A stretch of DNA of 26,182 bases from Deltaproteobacteria bacterium (GCA_019308985.1 JAFDHB010000095.1:1-26182); one strand, 5' to 3'; counted from the stretch's first letter, positions 1 to 8,529 are shown. Notes: generated from the sequence alone by a model not told the origin. Program-made: numbers and translations.

Positions 1-74
1 GGTTGGGGCAAAACTCAGAATTGCAAACCCTTTTTGATCTTTTCTATTCACCTTTTTAGTGAATTGATTTTCAA

Positions 75-147
75 GGGTAGGGGAGCCCTTAGGCCTACAA
101 GTAGCCAATATTATGCAGAATTTAGGATCGTAAACGATCCCCTACCC
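75..147. repeat. Inverted repeat in the region before livK
   Basis: GGGTAGGGGA at 75-84 is the exact reverse complement of TCCCCTACCC at 138-147. A second small hairpin, GGATCG-TAAA-CGATCC, is nested at 125-140. Neither has a T-run, so a terminator is not indicated. Positions 1-503 contain no convincing gene; the open frames on both strands there have no recognisable domain. The structure could belong to a regulatory leader or to a repeat element. Confidence 0.4.
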
Positions 148-172
148 AAGAGCCTTGCGAAATTCGGGTTTA

Positions 173-201
173 TTGACAGGAAAGCGGATCAGTGCTAAGC
201 A
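173..201 (+). promoter_or_regulatory. Possible sigma70-type promoter for the liv operon
   Basis: A perfect TTGACA at 173-178 is followed 17 bases later by TAAGCA at 196-201, which is a weak -10 match. It would give a leader of about 295 nt before livK. Only the -35 box is strong, so this is tentative. Confidence 0.25.
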
Positions 202-503
202 TAAGATCTTGCATGAAAAGGGGCCGGCTCTCTTTGACGGCGGGCCGAAGGGATCAAATTTGCTCCACGGGAAAGGCGGGTTCTTGCCCGGGATGCTTTG
301 GCTCGTCAAAGGCAGCGATTCGATCAAAGAGGCCTGGTGAAGCATGGGATTATCAGTATCTGCAGATTTCGATTCGCCTTGGCCGAATTCAAATAGCTTC
401 ATTTATACTTTCAGGTCTTAAATTCCTAAGCTCGTATCATCCTATTAACCGGAAAAAGAGATTTTTGACCTTTAACCCTTTAGATGAGAAGGAGGCATGG
501 GAA

Positions 504-1664
504 ATGAAAAAGTTCATTGTTTTAGGGCTATGTGCATGTTTCGTGATTTTCTTTACCGCAGGGCCCGGACAGGGAGCCGAGGTCTCGAAGGGGTTGAAAA
601 TTGGGGCGGCAGGACCCTTTACCGGGGCTGCTGCGGCGCCGGGGATGGAGATTTTTAACTCCATTAAGATCGCCATTGACGAGAAGAACGCAGCCGGTGG
701 CATCAAGGGCGTTAAGGTCAAGCTCGTCATGGGTGATGATGCAGGGGATGCAGCCCAGGGAGTCAACGTGGCGGAGAAATTTTGCGCGGATAAGATCATG
801 TACGGGGTCATAGGGCCGCCCATGAGCAACGTGGCCGAGGCCACCCTGCGGATTTACGGTGCTTGCGGCCTTGCATGCATCACTACGGCCGCATCAAAGC
901 CGGCACTGACCGAGAAGGGGTACAAGCATTTCTTCCGTGTCAATGCAAGGGATGATGCCCACGGGCCGGCAGTGGGATACTTCATTGCCAAGGACCTCGG
1001 AGTCAAGAGCGTCTATGTCTTGAACACAAAGGATACCTATTCCCAGGGGTATGCGGACCAGGTGGTGGCTACCTTGAAAAAGCTCGGCCTGACGAGGATA
1101 TGGAGAGATACCATAGTAGCCGGGGCAAAGGACTTCTCCGCTGTCCTGACGAAGGTAAAGGCCCGGGGGCCTGATTTGGTCCTGGTCGGGGCGAAGGCGG
1201 CCCCGGACCACGCAGTGATAGTGCGCCAGATGAGAGAGCTTGGGATCAAGGCCGTCTATTTCGGGTCAGAGGGTGCCAGGGACCTCAAGGACTTCATAGA
1301 GGCATCTGAAGGTGCTGCCGAGGGGGCATATCTCAATCATTTCGCCCCTGATATCTACAAGATCCCGGAGGCGGCCGGCTATGTCAAGGCCTACGAGAGC
1401 AAGTACGGTAGCCTCAGCGGTTTCGGCCCTCCGGCGTACGAGGCCGCAAACATCCTTTTGGCAGCAATGGAAAAGGCTGCGGCAGACGGCGATATTACGC
1501 GCGAGGAAGTAAGGAAGTACGTGGCCGCCACCAAGGACTACAGGGGCATACTAGGTTTTCCCATAACCTTTGACGAAAAGGGCGACCTGAAAGGAGGGGC
1601 CACTTACATCTTCAAGGTCGTGGGTAAGGGCTTCAAACTGGTAAAGGTGGCAAAGGGTGAATAG
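504..1664 (+). CDS. livK: Branched-chain amino acid ABC transporter, periplasmic substrate-binding protein
   Basis: This 386-residue protein is the periplasmic ligand-binding subunit of a HAAT-type ABC importer, the family that takes up leucine, isoleucine and valine, and in some members other amino acids, amides or aromatic acids. The N-terminus has a typical Sec signal peptide, with a lysine pair, a hydrophobic core and a likely cleavage after GQGA. The mature protein starts with KIGAAGPFTGAAAAPG, the first beta strand and ligand loop of the type 1 periplasmic binding fold. I chose ATG 504 because AAGGAGG lies 9 bases upstream and the signal peptide begins there; the frame is open further upstream to 192, but that part is not protein-like. 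The permease and ATPase genes follow downstream on the same strand, so the assignment to a Liv system is secure. The actual ligand cannot be read from the sequence. Confidence 0.93.
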   Translation: MKKFIVLGLCACFVIFFTAGPGQGAEVSKGLKIGAAGPFTGAAAAPGMEIFNSIKIAIDEKNAAGGIKGVKVKLVMGDDAGDAAQGVNVAEKFCADKIMYGVIGPPMSNVAEATLRIYGACGLACITTAASKPALTEKGYKHFFRVNARDDAHGPAVGYFIAKDLGVKSVYVLNTKDTYSQGYADQVVATLKKLGLTRIWRDTIVAGAKDFSAVLTKVKARGPDLVLVGAKAAPDHAVIVRQMRELGIKAVYFGSEGARDLKDFIEASEGAAEGAYLNHFAPDIYKIPEAAGYVKAYESKYGSLSGFGPPAYEAANILLAAMEKAAADGDITREEVRKYVAATKDYRGILGFPITFDEKGDLKGGATYIFKVVGKGFKLVKVAKGE

Positions 1665-1706
1665 ACCAATGATGGGCTTCTGACAGCCTTTTCGCAGTTT
1701 GGCCCT

Positions 1707-1751
1707 GGTGGGAAAGGCATGGCGTATCAAGTCTTTCCCGCCTTTTGTTTT
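1707..1751 (+). terminator. Intrinsic terminator or attenuator between livK and livH
   Basis: A 10-bp stem (1707-1716 with 1733-1742, one G-U pair) encloses a 16-base loop. It is followed at once by TTTTGTTTT at 1743-1751. It sits in the only sizeable gap of the operon. Partial termination here would yield more binding protein than membrane subunits, a common arrangement in such operons; that role is inferred. Confidence 0.6.
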
Positions 1752-1768
1752 GTCATAGGATTTCGGAT

Positions 1769-2701
1769 ATGGACCTAATCTTAGAGCAGCTACCCCAACA
1801 GCTCGTCAACGGGATAACAATCGGCGGGGTGTATGCCCTTATCGCCCTGGGTTACACCATGGTATACGGCATACTCTACATGCTCAACTTTGCCCACGGC
1901 GAAGTATACATGATCGGTGGGTTCACGGGGTGGTGGGTCCTTCACCTCTTGACAAGAAGCCATGGTCCGGTCGTAAGCGGTTTCGTAGTGATAGTCCTGA
2001 TGATCCTCGTTGCCATGGCCGTGACAGGATGCCTGGGAATGGCCATAGAGCGCCTGGCCTATCGCCCACTGAGGAAGGCGCCGAGGATGAACCTGCTTCT
2101 CAGCGCCCTGGGGGTCTCCATCGTCCTCCAGAACCTCGTCCTGAGGTTCCAGGGGGCAGAGATACGTTTTTTCAAGACATCCGCCCTCATTCCCAAGTGG
2201 CTCCAAGTCTTTGAAATAGGCGGTGCGGTTGTCTCGTTCATGCGGCTGCTCGTGATTATTGTGTCCTTGATCCTCATGGGGGCCCTCACCTGGTTCGTAA
2301 AGCGCACCAAGATGGGAAAGGCCATGCGTGCCACGGCCCAGGATACCGAGGCGGCAACCTTTATGGGAATCAACGTGAACAGGATCATCCTGCTCACCTT
2401 TTTGATAGGATCGGCCCTCGGAGGCGCGGCGGGTACACTGGTCGGGTTGCTGTTCACCCAGGTGGACTACTACGTAGGTTACGCAGCAGGCCTCAAGGGA
2501 TTTACCGCGGCCGTATTGGGCGGAATAGGCAATATTCCCGGCGCGATGCTCGGGGGGTTCATCCTGGGCATGGTGGAAACCCTGGGGACTACCTTCATTT
2601 CCTCGACCTACAAGGACATCATCTCCTTCATAGTCCTCATCCTTGTCCTGATTGTCCGCCCCTGGGGCATCATGGGAGAGAGGGAACCGGAGAAGGTCTG
2701 A
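1769..2701 (+). CDS. livH: Branched-chain amino acid ABC transporter permease LivH
   Basis: This 310-residue inner-membrane protein is one half of the transmembrane channel of the Liv importer. It has the LivH opening GITIGGVYALIALGYTMVYG followed by LNFAHGEVYMIGG, several hydrophobic segments, and near the C-terminus the conserved stretch GLKGFTAAVLGGIGNIPGA. Length is normal for the family (about 290-310). ATG 1769 begins MDLILEQLPQQLVNG, as in homologues; the frame can be extended to a TTG at 1745, but that would start inside the downstream edge of the hairpin. The ribosome binding site is weak. The next gene starts two bases after the stop, so the two are translationally linked. Confidence 0.94.
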   Translation: MDLILEQLPQQLVNGITIGGVYALIALGYTMVYGILYMLNFAHGEVYMIGGFTGWWVLHLLTRSHGPVVSGFVVIVLMILVAMAVTGCLGMAIERLAYRPLRKAPRMNLLLSALGVSIVLQNLVLRFQGAEIRFFKTSALIPKWLQVFEIGGAVVSFMRLLVIIVSLILMGALTWFVKRTKMGKAMRATAQDTEAATFMGINVNRIILLTFLIGSALGGAAGTLVGLLFTQVDYYVGYAAGLKGFTAAVLGGIGNIPGAMLGGFILGMVETLGTTFISSTYKDIISFIVLILVLIVRPWGIMGEREPEKV

Positions 2702-2702
2702 A

Positions 2703-4580
2703 ATGCCGAACATTGGTTGGACCAGGAAAAAGATAGGAGATATCCCTGTAGCGACCCTTGGGCCCATACTGGCCGTCGTTATCATCATACCCTTCATCAT
2801 GCCCAGCAACTACTGGATCCGTATCGCCGGCAACGCCGGGCTCTGGACGATGCTTGCCCTCGGGTTGAACGTGGTTGCAGGATTTGCAGGCCTGCTGGAC
2901 CTCGGTTACGTTGCCTTCTACGCCATTGGTGCCTACTTGTATGCACTGCTATCTTCAGGTCACTGGGACATACATCTGCCTTTCCTCTTGGTGTTGCCGA
3001 TCTGTATCCTGTTGGCCTCCGGCTTTGGCTGGGCCCTGGGATCCACATCCATACGGGTGAGGGGAGATTACCTGGCCATTGTCACCCTTGCCTTTGCCCA
3101 GATCTTGAGGCTCCTCCTGCTCAACCTGGATCGTCCCGTGAATATCACCGGGGGACCAAACGGGCTCGTCGATCTTGACTATGCCGGGATATTCGGCTTC
3201 ACCTTCAGGAGCGTTACTCAGTACTATTACCTGATCATTTCATTGGCCCTGCTGGTGGTGCTGGCCTCCTACAGGTTGAAGCGCTCGAGGCTCGGCAGGG
3301 GATGGGAGGCCATAAGGGAGGATGAGCTGGCGGCAAACGCCATGGGTGTCAGTGTTACCTACATGAAGCTGCTGGCCTTTGGTATCGGGGCCGGAATAGC
3401 CGGGGGAGCGGGCGCGGTCTTTGCCTCCTGGCAGGGGGGTGTATTCCCCAACAATTTTGACTTTCCACAACTGGTAACCGTTTATTGCATGCTCATCCTG
3501 GGCGGGGCGGGGAATATATGGGGGGTTATTCTGGCGGCAATCATTCTCTCCATCCTGCCGGAAGCCCTGCGGGAGTATGGTGCTTACAGGATGATCGGCT
3601 ATGGCCTGCTACTTGTCATCCTTATGGCGGTTCGTCCCCAGGGACTCCTTGGCGAGATCACCCTGTTATCCTTCAGGCGAAAGAAGGAGAAAGGGGAAGA
3701 GATTAGGGAACTGAAGTCCGCTGAAGAGCTCTTTTATGGGGAGGGAACCAGGAATTTTGTGAAACCCCTCAAGAAAGGCGGGTTGAAAAGGGATCGGGTG
3801 CTTTTGGAACTCAGGGACCTTACTATGGATTTCGGGGGGCTGCGCGCGGTGAACATGCTCTCCCTGGAGGTACACGAGGGTGAGATCGTGAGTATCATAG
3901 GGCCAAACGGGGCAGGAAAGACGACGGTATTCAATCTGATTACCGGCATATACCCTCCCACTGGCGGGGCGATCCTGTTCAAGGGGGCGGATATCACGGG
4001 GATGAAACCACACCAGATCGTCAAGATGGGAATAGGAAGGACCTTTCAGACCCTGAGGCTCTTTAACAACATGACCGTGCTTGAAAATGCCATGGTGGCC
4101 CAGCACTGCCGGTCAAGGTCTTCCCTGTTCAGTGTCCTGGTCCGCGCTCCGGGCTTTTTGAGGGAGGAAGAGAGGATCGAAAGGATCGCAAAGGAAAACC
4201 TGGGACTCTTCGGCGCCAGGTTGACCGGGTTTCGTTACAACCAAAAGGCCATGAACCTGTCCTACGCCAACCGCCGGCGGATGGAAATAGCCCGGGCGCT
4301 CTCCACGGATTGTGAACTGGTGCTGTTGGATGAGCCCTCGGCCGGGATGAACCCCAAGGAGACGGAAGAGATTACGAGATTTATCAGGCAACTACGGGAT
4401 GATTACGGTTACAGTTTCCTGATCATTGAACACAAGCTCAAGGTAGTGAAGACCATCTCCGACAGGGTAGTAGTCCTTGACTACGGGAGAAAGATCGCGG
4501 AAGGAGACTACGAAGACGTGGCGAACAACGAGTACGTGATCCAGGCATACTTGGGAAGGAGACATGGGAAGAGGGCATGA
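2703..4580 (+). CDS. livMG: Fused Liv permease-ATPase (LivM-LivG)
   Basis: This 625-residue protein joins two subunits that are usually separate. Residues about 10-325 are the LivM permease: hydrophobic segments, the LGLNVVAGFAGLLDLGY motif, and a cytoplasmic coupling loop WEAIREDELAANAMGV near 201-216. A charged linker of about 40 residues follows. Residues about 368-625 are the LivG ATPase: Walker A GPNGAGKTT at 400-408, ABC signature LSYAN at 519-523, Walker B LVLLDEP at 539-545 and the switch histidine in IIEHK near 577. The signature is unusual, since LivG proteins normally have a Gly after the Tyr. No stop or frameshift lies between the domains, so the fusion is direct in this sequence. 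ATG 2703 gives the expected LivM start. It overlaps livF by 17 bases. Confidence 0.92.
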   Translation: MPNIGWTRKKIGDIPVATLGPILAVVIIIPFIMPSNYWIRIAGNAGLWTMLALGLNVVAGFAGLLDLGYVAFYAIGAYLYALLSSGHWDIHLPFLLVLPICILLASGFGWALGSTSIRVRGDYLAIVTLAFAQILRLLLLNLDRPVNITGGPNGLVDLDYAGIFGFTFRSVTQYYYLIISLALLVVLASYRLKRSRLGRGWEAIREDELAANAMGVSVTYMKLLAFGIGAGIAGGAGAVFASWQGGVFPNNFDFPQLVTVYCMLILGGAGNIWGVILAAIILSILPEALREYGAYRMIGYGLLLVILMAVRPQGLLGEITLLSFRRKKEKGEEIRELKSAEELFYGEGTRNFVKPLKKGGLKRDRVLLELRDLTMDFGGLRAVNMLSLEVHEGEIVSIIGPNGAGKTTVFNLITGIYPPTGGAILFKGADITGMKPHQIVKMGIGRTFQTLRLFNNMTVLENAMVAQHCRSRSSLFSVLVRAPGFLREEERIERIAKENLGLFGARLTGFRYNQKAMNLSYANRRRMEIARALSTDCELVLLDEPSAGMNPKETEEITRFIRQLRDDYGYSFLIIEHKLKVVKTISDRVVVLDYGRKIAEGDYEDVANNEYVIQAYLGRRHGKRA

Positions 4581-5292
4581 GGATATCCTGAAGCTCTCCG
4601 AGGTGGATGCATTCTACGGAAAGATCCAGGCCCTGGCAGACATAAATATCTCCATAGGTGATAAGGAGTTGGTGTGTCTGTTGGGGGGTAATGCCTCAGG
4701 GAAGTCCACCACCCTTAAGGCCATCCTCGGTGTGGTAAAGCCGTCCAGGGGCAGGGTGGAGTTCATGGGGGAAAGGATCGACGGACTTTCCACGGGCGAG
4801 ATCGTAGCCAGGGGAATCTCCATAGTCCCGGAGAATCGCAGGATCTTCCCCAAGCTCACGGTCCTGGAAAACCTGGAGCTGGGGGCATACCTGCGCAAAG
4901 ACACTGAGGGCATTGCCCGTGACATGGAAAGGGTGTTTGAGCTTTTCCCCCGGCTCAAGGAGAGGTTGAAGCAATATGGCGCGACCCTGAGCGGGGGGGA
5001 GCAGCAGATGCTGGCCATGGGCCGTGCCTTGATGTCACGGCCGAAACTGCTCCTCATGGATGAACCTTCCATGGGGCTTGCCCCTATCCTGGTAGAGGGT
5101 TCTTTTGAGATCATACAGAGGGTCAACCAGGAGGGTGTGACCATTTTCATGGTGGAGCAAAATGCCAACATGGCCCTATCCATCGCTGACAGGGGCTATG
5201 TCCTTCAACTTGGAAGGATAGTGCTCCAGGACAGGGCCGAGAATCTCCTGAACAACGAGATGATGAAAAGGGCCTACCTGGATACGGGATGA
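4564..5292 (+). CDS. livF: Branched-chain amino acid ABC transporter ATPase LivF
   Basis: This 242-residue cytoplasmic ATPase is the second motor subunit of the Liv importer. Walker A is GGNASGKSTT at 41-50, the signature LSGGE at 142-146 and Walker B LLLMDEP at 162-168. As in other LivF proteins, the switch position reads MVEQN rather than containing a histidine. The size is normal (about 235-245). The start at 4564 lies inside the end of livMG; AGGAG sits only 2-3 bases before ATG, which is close, but no better in-frame start precedes the first beta strand. A truncated threonine synthase-like gene starts one base after the stop. Confidence 0.93.
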   Translation: MGRGHEDILKLSEVDAFYGKIQALADINISIGDKELVCLLGGNASGKSTTLKAILGVVKPSRGRVEFMGERIDGLSTGEIVARGISIVPENRRIFPKLTVLENLELGAYLRKDTEGIARDMERVFELFPRLKERLKQYGATLSGGEQQMLAMGRALMSRPKLLLMDEPSMGLAPILVEGSFEIIQRVNQEGVTIFMVEQNANMALSIADRGYVLQLGRIVLQDRAENLLNNEMMKRAYLDTG

Positions 5293-5293
5293 G

Positions 5294-5644
5294 ATGAAAG
5301 TCCTTTGCAGCAATTGCAGTAAAGATTATACCCCGGGGACCATGGGCCGCTGTTTGTCCTGTGAAGGTATCCTGCGGCCCGAGTATGCGGACGGTGTGGT
5401 AACAAAACTCCGGGACATTGTCCCTGGCCCTGGAATCGGTAGATACAAAGCCCTCTTCCCCCTCACCAAGGAGCCCCCTTCCCTGGGAGAGGGAGATACA
5501 CCCCTCGTTCCATCCAGGAGAATAGGTCAGGCCATTGGTCTGACCCGCCTCTATTTCAAGGTGGAGGGGTGTAACCCCAGCGGATCATTCAAGGACAGGA
5601 GCGGGTCCATTGCCGCCGAAGCTGAGGACTTCAGGGCTTCTTGA
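5294..5644 (+). pseudogene. Truncated threonine synthase-like gene (5' part only)
   Basis: The reading frame encodes the first part of a PLP-dependent threonine synthase-type enzyme. It has a CxxC...CxxC zinc-ribbon start (Cys 5, 8, 20, 23), the segment SLGEGDTPL at 63-71, and the PLP-lysine motif NPSGSFKDR with Lys100. It stops at residue 116, whereas family members run to roughly 350-500 residues. The similarity fades right after SFKDR, and the 3' end overlaps the end of the convergent AOR gene by 14 bases. Most of the catalytic domain is therefore missing and no remainder is visible on the far side of the AOR operon. It is tied to livF by a one-base gap, so it was probably the last gene of the liv operon before a deletion or rearrangement. 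A complete, different thrC lies at 20086. Confidence 0.8.
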
Positions 5645-7448
5645 GGGGACGGCCCTGTTCATCCCACCCCCTGAGGCGGTAATAGTCCCTGACCATTTCC
5701 TCAATTGGTACCACTTGACCCTTGGAGGCCCCTTCTTCCAAGGGTTCATGGGTAAAGCGCCTTGGGAGGGTGTCCTGGGCGGCGTCTATCCCAAAGTCCA
5801 TGTTCAGCAAACGCTCCCTGTCAATCGTCTCTCTCAGGGCCTCGTCCACCTTTTCAGGTGTAAACTTCAAACCGGTCCCGGTCTTGAGCAACCTTGCAGC
5901 AAAGTCGAAGTCCAGTATGTCCATGCTCAACCCCACGTTCTTGCACATGGTAAGACAGTCAGTGAGCAGGGCCTGCCGTTCCGTGTATTCCACCAAGACC
6001 GCCTTTCCCTTGTCCGAAAGGCGATCCGCGCTATCCCTGGTCCCGAACCGCTTTTCGCTCTCTTCGTACCTTTCCGTAAGCTCGAAAAAGGGTTCCGCCC
6101 TGAGGTGATCGGCCCCCCTTGAAGCAATGGCATAGGTCAGGCCGAAGGCCTTTAAGCCGCGGGGGTCGCCGCATATCATGTCAAGGCCTTTTACCTGGAA
6201 TGCATAGAGGTCGGTTCCCTTGCCGAAACGCCTGGCAAGGCTCCTGGTCCCTTCGGCAAAGGCGTCTCCGATTCCCTCCCTGTGGACTGTCATGTGCAGG
6301 ATCTTCTCAATGGTCTCCTTGTTGCCCCAAGAAAAATCAAGGCCGCCCAAATCCTCCTTGGTGAGAAGGCCCCTCTTGACACACTCCATGGCCCAGCCTA
6401 TGGTCTCCCCGGAACTGAGTGAGTCCACCCCCATTCGGTTCAGGTATGCGTTCATCTTCAGGGCGAAGCGCAGATCCTCATTGCCTATTCGGGAGCTGTA
6501 GCTGCAAAGGGTCTCGAACTCGGGTCCCTCTGCTTCGTCGTCCTGCGTGATATAGTATCGGGAACAATGGATGTTACAGTTAAAACAACTCTTGTTTTTC
6601 ACCTTGTAAACTTCAGCGATCCTCTCCCCGCTTACCTGGTCCACGTATTCCGCAATGCCCCGCTGAAAATGGTCGGTGGGTAGGATACCCAGGCTATTCA
6701 GGGCCTTCATGAGGAGGGTGGACCCGAGGGCCTGACGGCGGTCGTATTCCGGGTGGGCCATGATTCTCTTGTCGAACTCCCGGCAGAGGTCGAGAAAGGC
6801 CAAGGTGTCACGGACCGTGAGCCGGCTGGTCCCTCGAACCGCGACTGCCTTCAGGTTCTTTGAACCAAAGAGACACCCCATGCCGGTGCGGCCGCACACC
6901 CTGGAGTTGTTACATGCCACCGTGGCAAAGTTGACCAGGTTTTCTCCCGCCGGTCCTATGGCTGCGACCTGGAGGTCATTGTCGCCCAGTTCTCTGCGGA
7001 TGCCCCCCGTTGTTTGAAATATGTCCTTTCCCCACAAGTGGGTTGCATCCCTAATCTCCACGAGGTCATCGGCGATCAACAGGAAGCTTGGTCTTTCAGC
7101 CCTGCCCGTGATGATCACCTGGTCATAGCCGGCGTATTTCAATTCCGGCCCGAAGAAGCCTCCTGCTGCCGAGTCCCCGAGGATACCTGTGAGCGGAGAC
7201 TTGCCGGAGATGGTCATGTAGGCCGAGGTGGAAAAAAGGGTGCCCGTAAGGGGACCTACACCTATGAGAAGCATGTTCTCTTCGCTCAGGGGATCCACAT
7301 CTCTTTTGAGCTCATCAAAGAGCCTTCGTGAGTTGAAGGCGCGCCCTCCTATCACCTTGAGCATGTAAGAGGGGTCGGTCTTCTCCCTTGTGATTTTTCC
7401 GCTCGATAAGTCTACCCTCAGAATATGTCCGCCATATCCGTGCATCAT
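5631..7448 (-). CDS. Aldehyde:ferredoxin oxidoreductase family protein (tungsten/molybdenum enzyme)
   Basis: This 605-residue protein belongs to the AOR family, which uses a tungsto- or molybdo-bispyranopterin and one [4Fe-4S] cluster to interconvert aldehydes and carboxylates with low-potential electrons. Cluster ligands are visible as Cys288, Cys291, Cys295 (CFNCNIHC) and Cys502 (DCLTMC). The active-site motifs PEFETL (Glu312) and CGDPRG with SRGADH (His448) are present. The N-terminal domain has the usual GGRAFNSRRLF and SAAGGFFGPELKYAGYD stretches. Length is typical. The gene starts directly after the stop of the ferredoxin gene, which should feed or drain its electrons. ATG 7448 and 7445 are both possible starts. 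The benzoyl-CoA reductase subunit BamB is a relative, so the substrate is open; a simple aldehyde oxidoreductase is my preference. Confidence 0.92.
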   Translation of the reverse strand: MMHGYGGHILRVDLSSGKITREKTDPSYMLKVIGGRAFNSRRLFDELKRDVDPLSEENMLLIGVGPLTGTLFSTSAYMTISGKSPLTGILGDSAAGGFFGPELKYAGYDQVIITGRAERPSFLLIADDLVEIRDATHLWGKDIFQTTGGIRRELGDNDLQVAAIGPAGENLVNFATVACNNSRVCGRTGMGCLFGSKNLKAVAVRGTSRLTVRDTLAFLDLCREFDKRIMAHPEYDRRQALGSTLLMKALNSLGILPTDHFQRGIAEYVDQVSGERIAEVYKVKNKSCFNCNIHCSRYYITQDDEAEGPEFETLCSYSSRIGNEDLRFALKMNAYLNRMGVDSLSSGETIGWAMECVKRGLLTKEDLGGLDFSWGNKETIEKILHMTVHREGIGDAFAEGTRSLARRFGKGTDLYAFQVKGLDMICGDPRGLKAFGLTYAIASRGADHLRAEPFFELTERYEESEKRFGTRDSADRLSDKGKAVLVEYTERQALLTDCLTMCKNVGLSMDILDFDFAARLLKTGTGLKFTPEKVDEALRETIDRERLLNMDFGIDAAQDTLPRRFTHEPLEEGASKGQVVPIEEMVRDYYRLRGWDEQGRPLKKP

Positions 7449-7970
7449 CTAACCCCCCCTGGAGGCAAGCCATCTCTGCCTCAACTCTCCTGTGGATGAA
7501 AGTGCAAAACCAAGCCGCCTTTCCCCTGGCGGGGTCTTTGCCCTTTTTTTCTTGTATGGCTTGAGGCTTACCTGGTCCATTATGTCGGGTTCAAAGCTAA
7601 TCGCCCCCATGGTGCAAGCCTTGACACAGCGAGGGTCGCCCCCGCACAGGTCACACACCAGGGGAATACCTTCATAGAGTTGAATTGCACCGATAGGGCA
7701 CAGGTGTTCACAGGTGCCGCAGCCCGTACACAGGGCCGTGGATACCACCACCTGTCCATAGTCACCGATGGAGATGGCGGATTCAGGGCATTTGGTGCAG
7801 TACCTCTCCTGGCACTGCCGGCATACCACGGGAAAATCAATTCCAGTCTCCTCTATTTTCACCACCCTGATACGGGCACCGTTTCTTCCCACCCTGCCTG
7901 AGTGGAAAAAGGAGCAATTGACTTCACATCGGCAGCAACCGGAGCATTTCTCAGGATCAATGCTCAACAT
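7449..7970 (-). CDS. Four-cluster ferredoxin-like iron-sulfur protein, AOR partner
   Basis: This 173-residue cytoplasmic protein has sixteen cysteines in four groups: 9/12/15/19, 50/53/58/61, 81/84/87/91 and 106/109/115/119. The spacing is that of DmsB/HycB-type electron-transfer subunits, so four [4Fe-4S] clusters are expected. An additional Cys13 sits inside the first motif. The last 45 residues are basic and cysteine-free. The gene lies between the TIGR04076-like gene (7-base overlap) and the AOR gene (no gap), which makes it the likely electron-transfer subunit of that oxidoreductase. ATG 7970 places CSGC close to the N-terminus as expected. Confidence 0.9.
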   Translation of the reverse strand: MLSIDPEKCSGCCRCEVNCSFFHSGRVGRNGARIRVVKIEETGIDFPVVCRQCQERYCTKCPESAISIGDYGQVVVSTALCTGCGTCEHLCPIGAIQLYEGIPLVCDLCGGDPRCVKACTMGAISFEPDIMDQVSLKPYKKKRAKTPPGERRLGFALSSTGELRQRWLASRGG

Positions 7971-8251
7971 GACTCCCTGATCCTTTCTATTCGGTAGTGG
8001 ACGAGACCCCTTGGGTCCGGACAGACGAATACCTGGTCTTCCTTGCTTGCCCAGTCCCCCTTTTTGGGCTCAGACCTTTGCAAGAGGGGGAATATGGGAA
8101 TCATGCTCTGAAGGGCCCAGAGGCAGACATGCTTTCCTTCGGGCACCATGAGCCGCATACCATGTTCGTCTATGTAAAAACAATCCCCAACAAGCAGTGA
8201 TTGATTGCAATAGCCGTCAATCCTTTCTACCGTGACCTTTAGTTTGTACAT
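7964..8251 (-). CDS. Small conserved protein, TIGR04076 type, unknown function
   Basis: The 95-residue product matches my recollection of the TIGR04076 family: an N-terminal VTVERIDGYC, then VGDCFYID, then HVCLWALQSMIP, and a C-terminal CPDPRGLVHYRIERI. Four conserved-looking cysteines (15, 24, 43, 77) could bind metal, but no fold or activity is established that I know of. It is the first gene of the AOR operon and overlaps the ferredoxin gene by 7 bases, so a role with the tungsten/molybdenum enzyme is a reasonable inference. ATG 8251 has GAGGG about 6 bases upstream and a good promoter 25 bases further. Confidence 0.75.
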   Translation of the reverse strand: MYKLKVTVERIDGYCNQSLLVGDCFYIDEHGMRLMVPEGKHVCLWALQSMIPIFPLLQRSEPKKGDWASKEDQVFVCPDPRGLVHYRIERIRESC

Positions 8252-8275
8252 GATTACCCTCGCTCAAATGACCAT

Positions 8276-8304
8276 ACTCTACAACAAACATATCCCACAT
8301 TCAA
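8276..8304 (-). promoter_or_regulatory. Predicted sigma70 promoter of the AOR operon
   Basis: On the minus strand TTGAAT (8304-8299) is separated by 17 bases from TAGAGT (8281-8276). Both boxes match the consensus at four of six positions. Transcription would start near 8269, giving a leader of about 20 nt before the TIGR04076-like gene. Confidence 0.45.
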
Positions 8305-8529
8305 GCCTGACATAGCACCCCTCCCTCTCCTCCCTGTAAGAGGAACCTCTGGTTGCGATCCGAGCCTACTGTGGGAGGGGCATCTTGCCGTGATCTCTCT
8401 TCTCGGGATCAATGCTCAAATACCCGGGCTCCCGGATATTCATCCAAAGGGAATCTTAAAAACACTTCCATGGATATGTGAATTCAATATGGCTAATAAA
8501 ACCACAGGAAGTCCTTAAAGGCTCCATTC

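Noticed and set aside
142..402. 86-codon open frame on the minus strand upstream of livK
   Set aside because: No recognisable motif or neighbour support, and it lies in a region with inverted repeats. It may be part of a repeat.
1790..2809. 339-codon open frame on the minus strand
   Set aside because: It is antisense to livH, rich in His, Glu, Asp and Gly without domain pattern, and is a shadow of the GC-biased permease gene.
8310..8440. Possible molybdenum/tungsten cofactor riboswitch in front of the AOR operon
   Set aside because: There are small complementary segments on the minus strand, but I could not fit them to the conserved pairing of the Moco motif, and the predicted promoter lies downstream of them.
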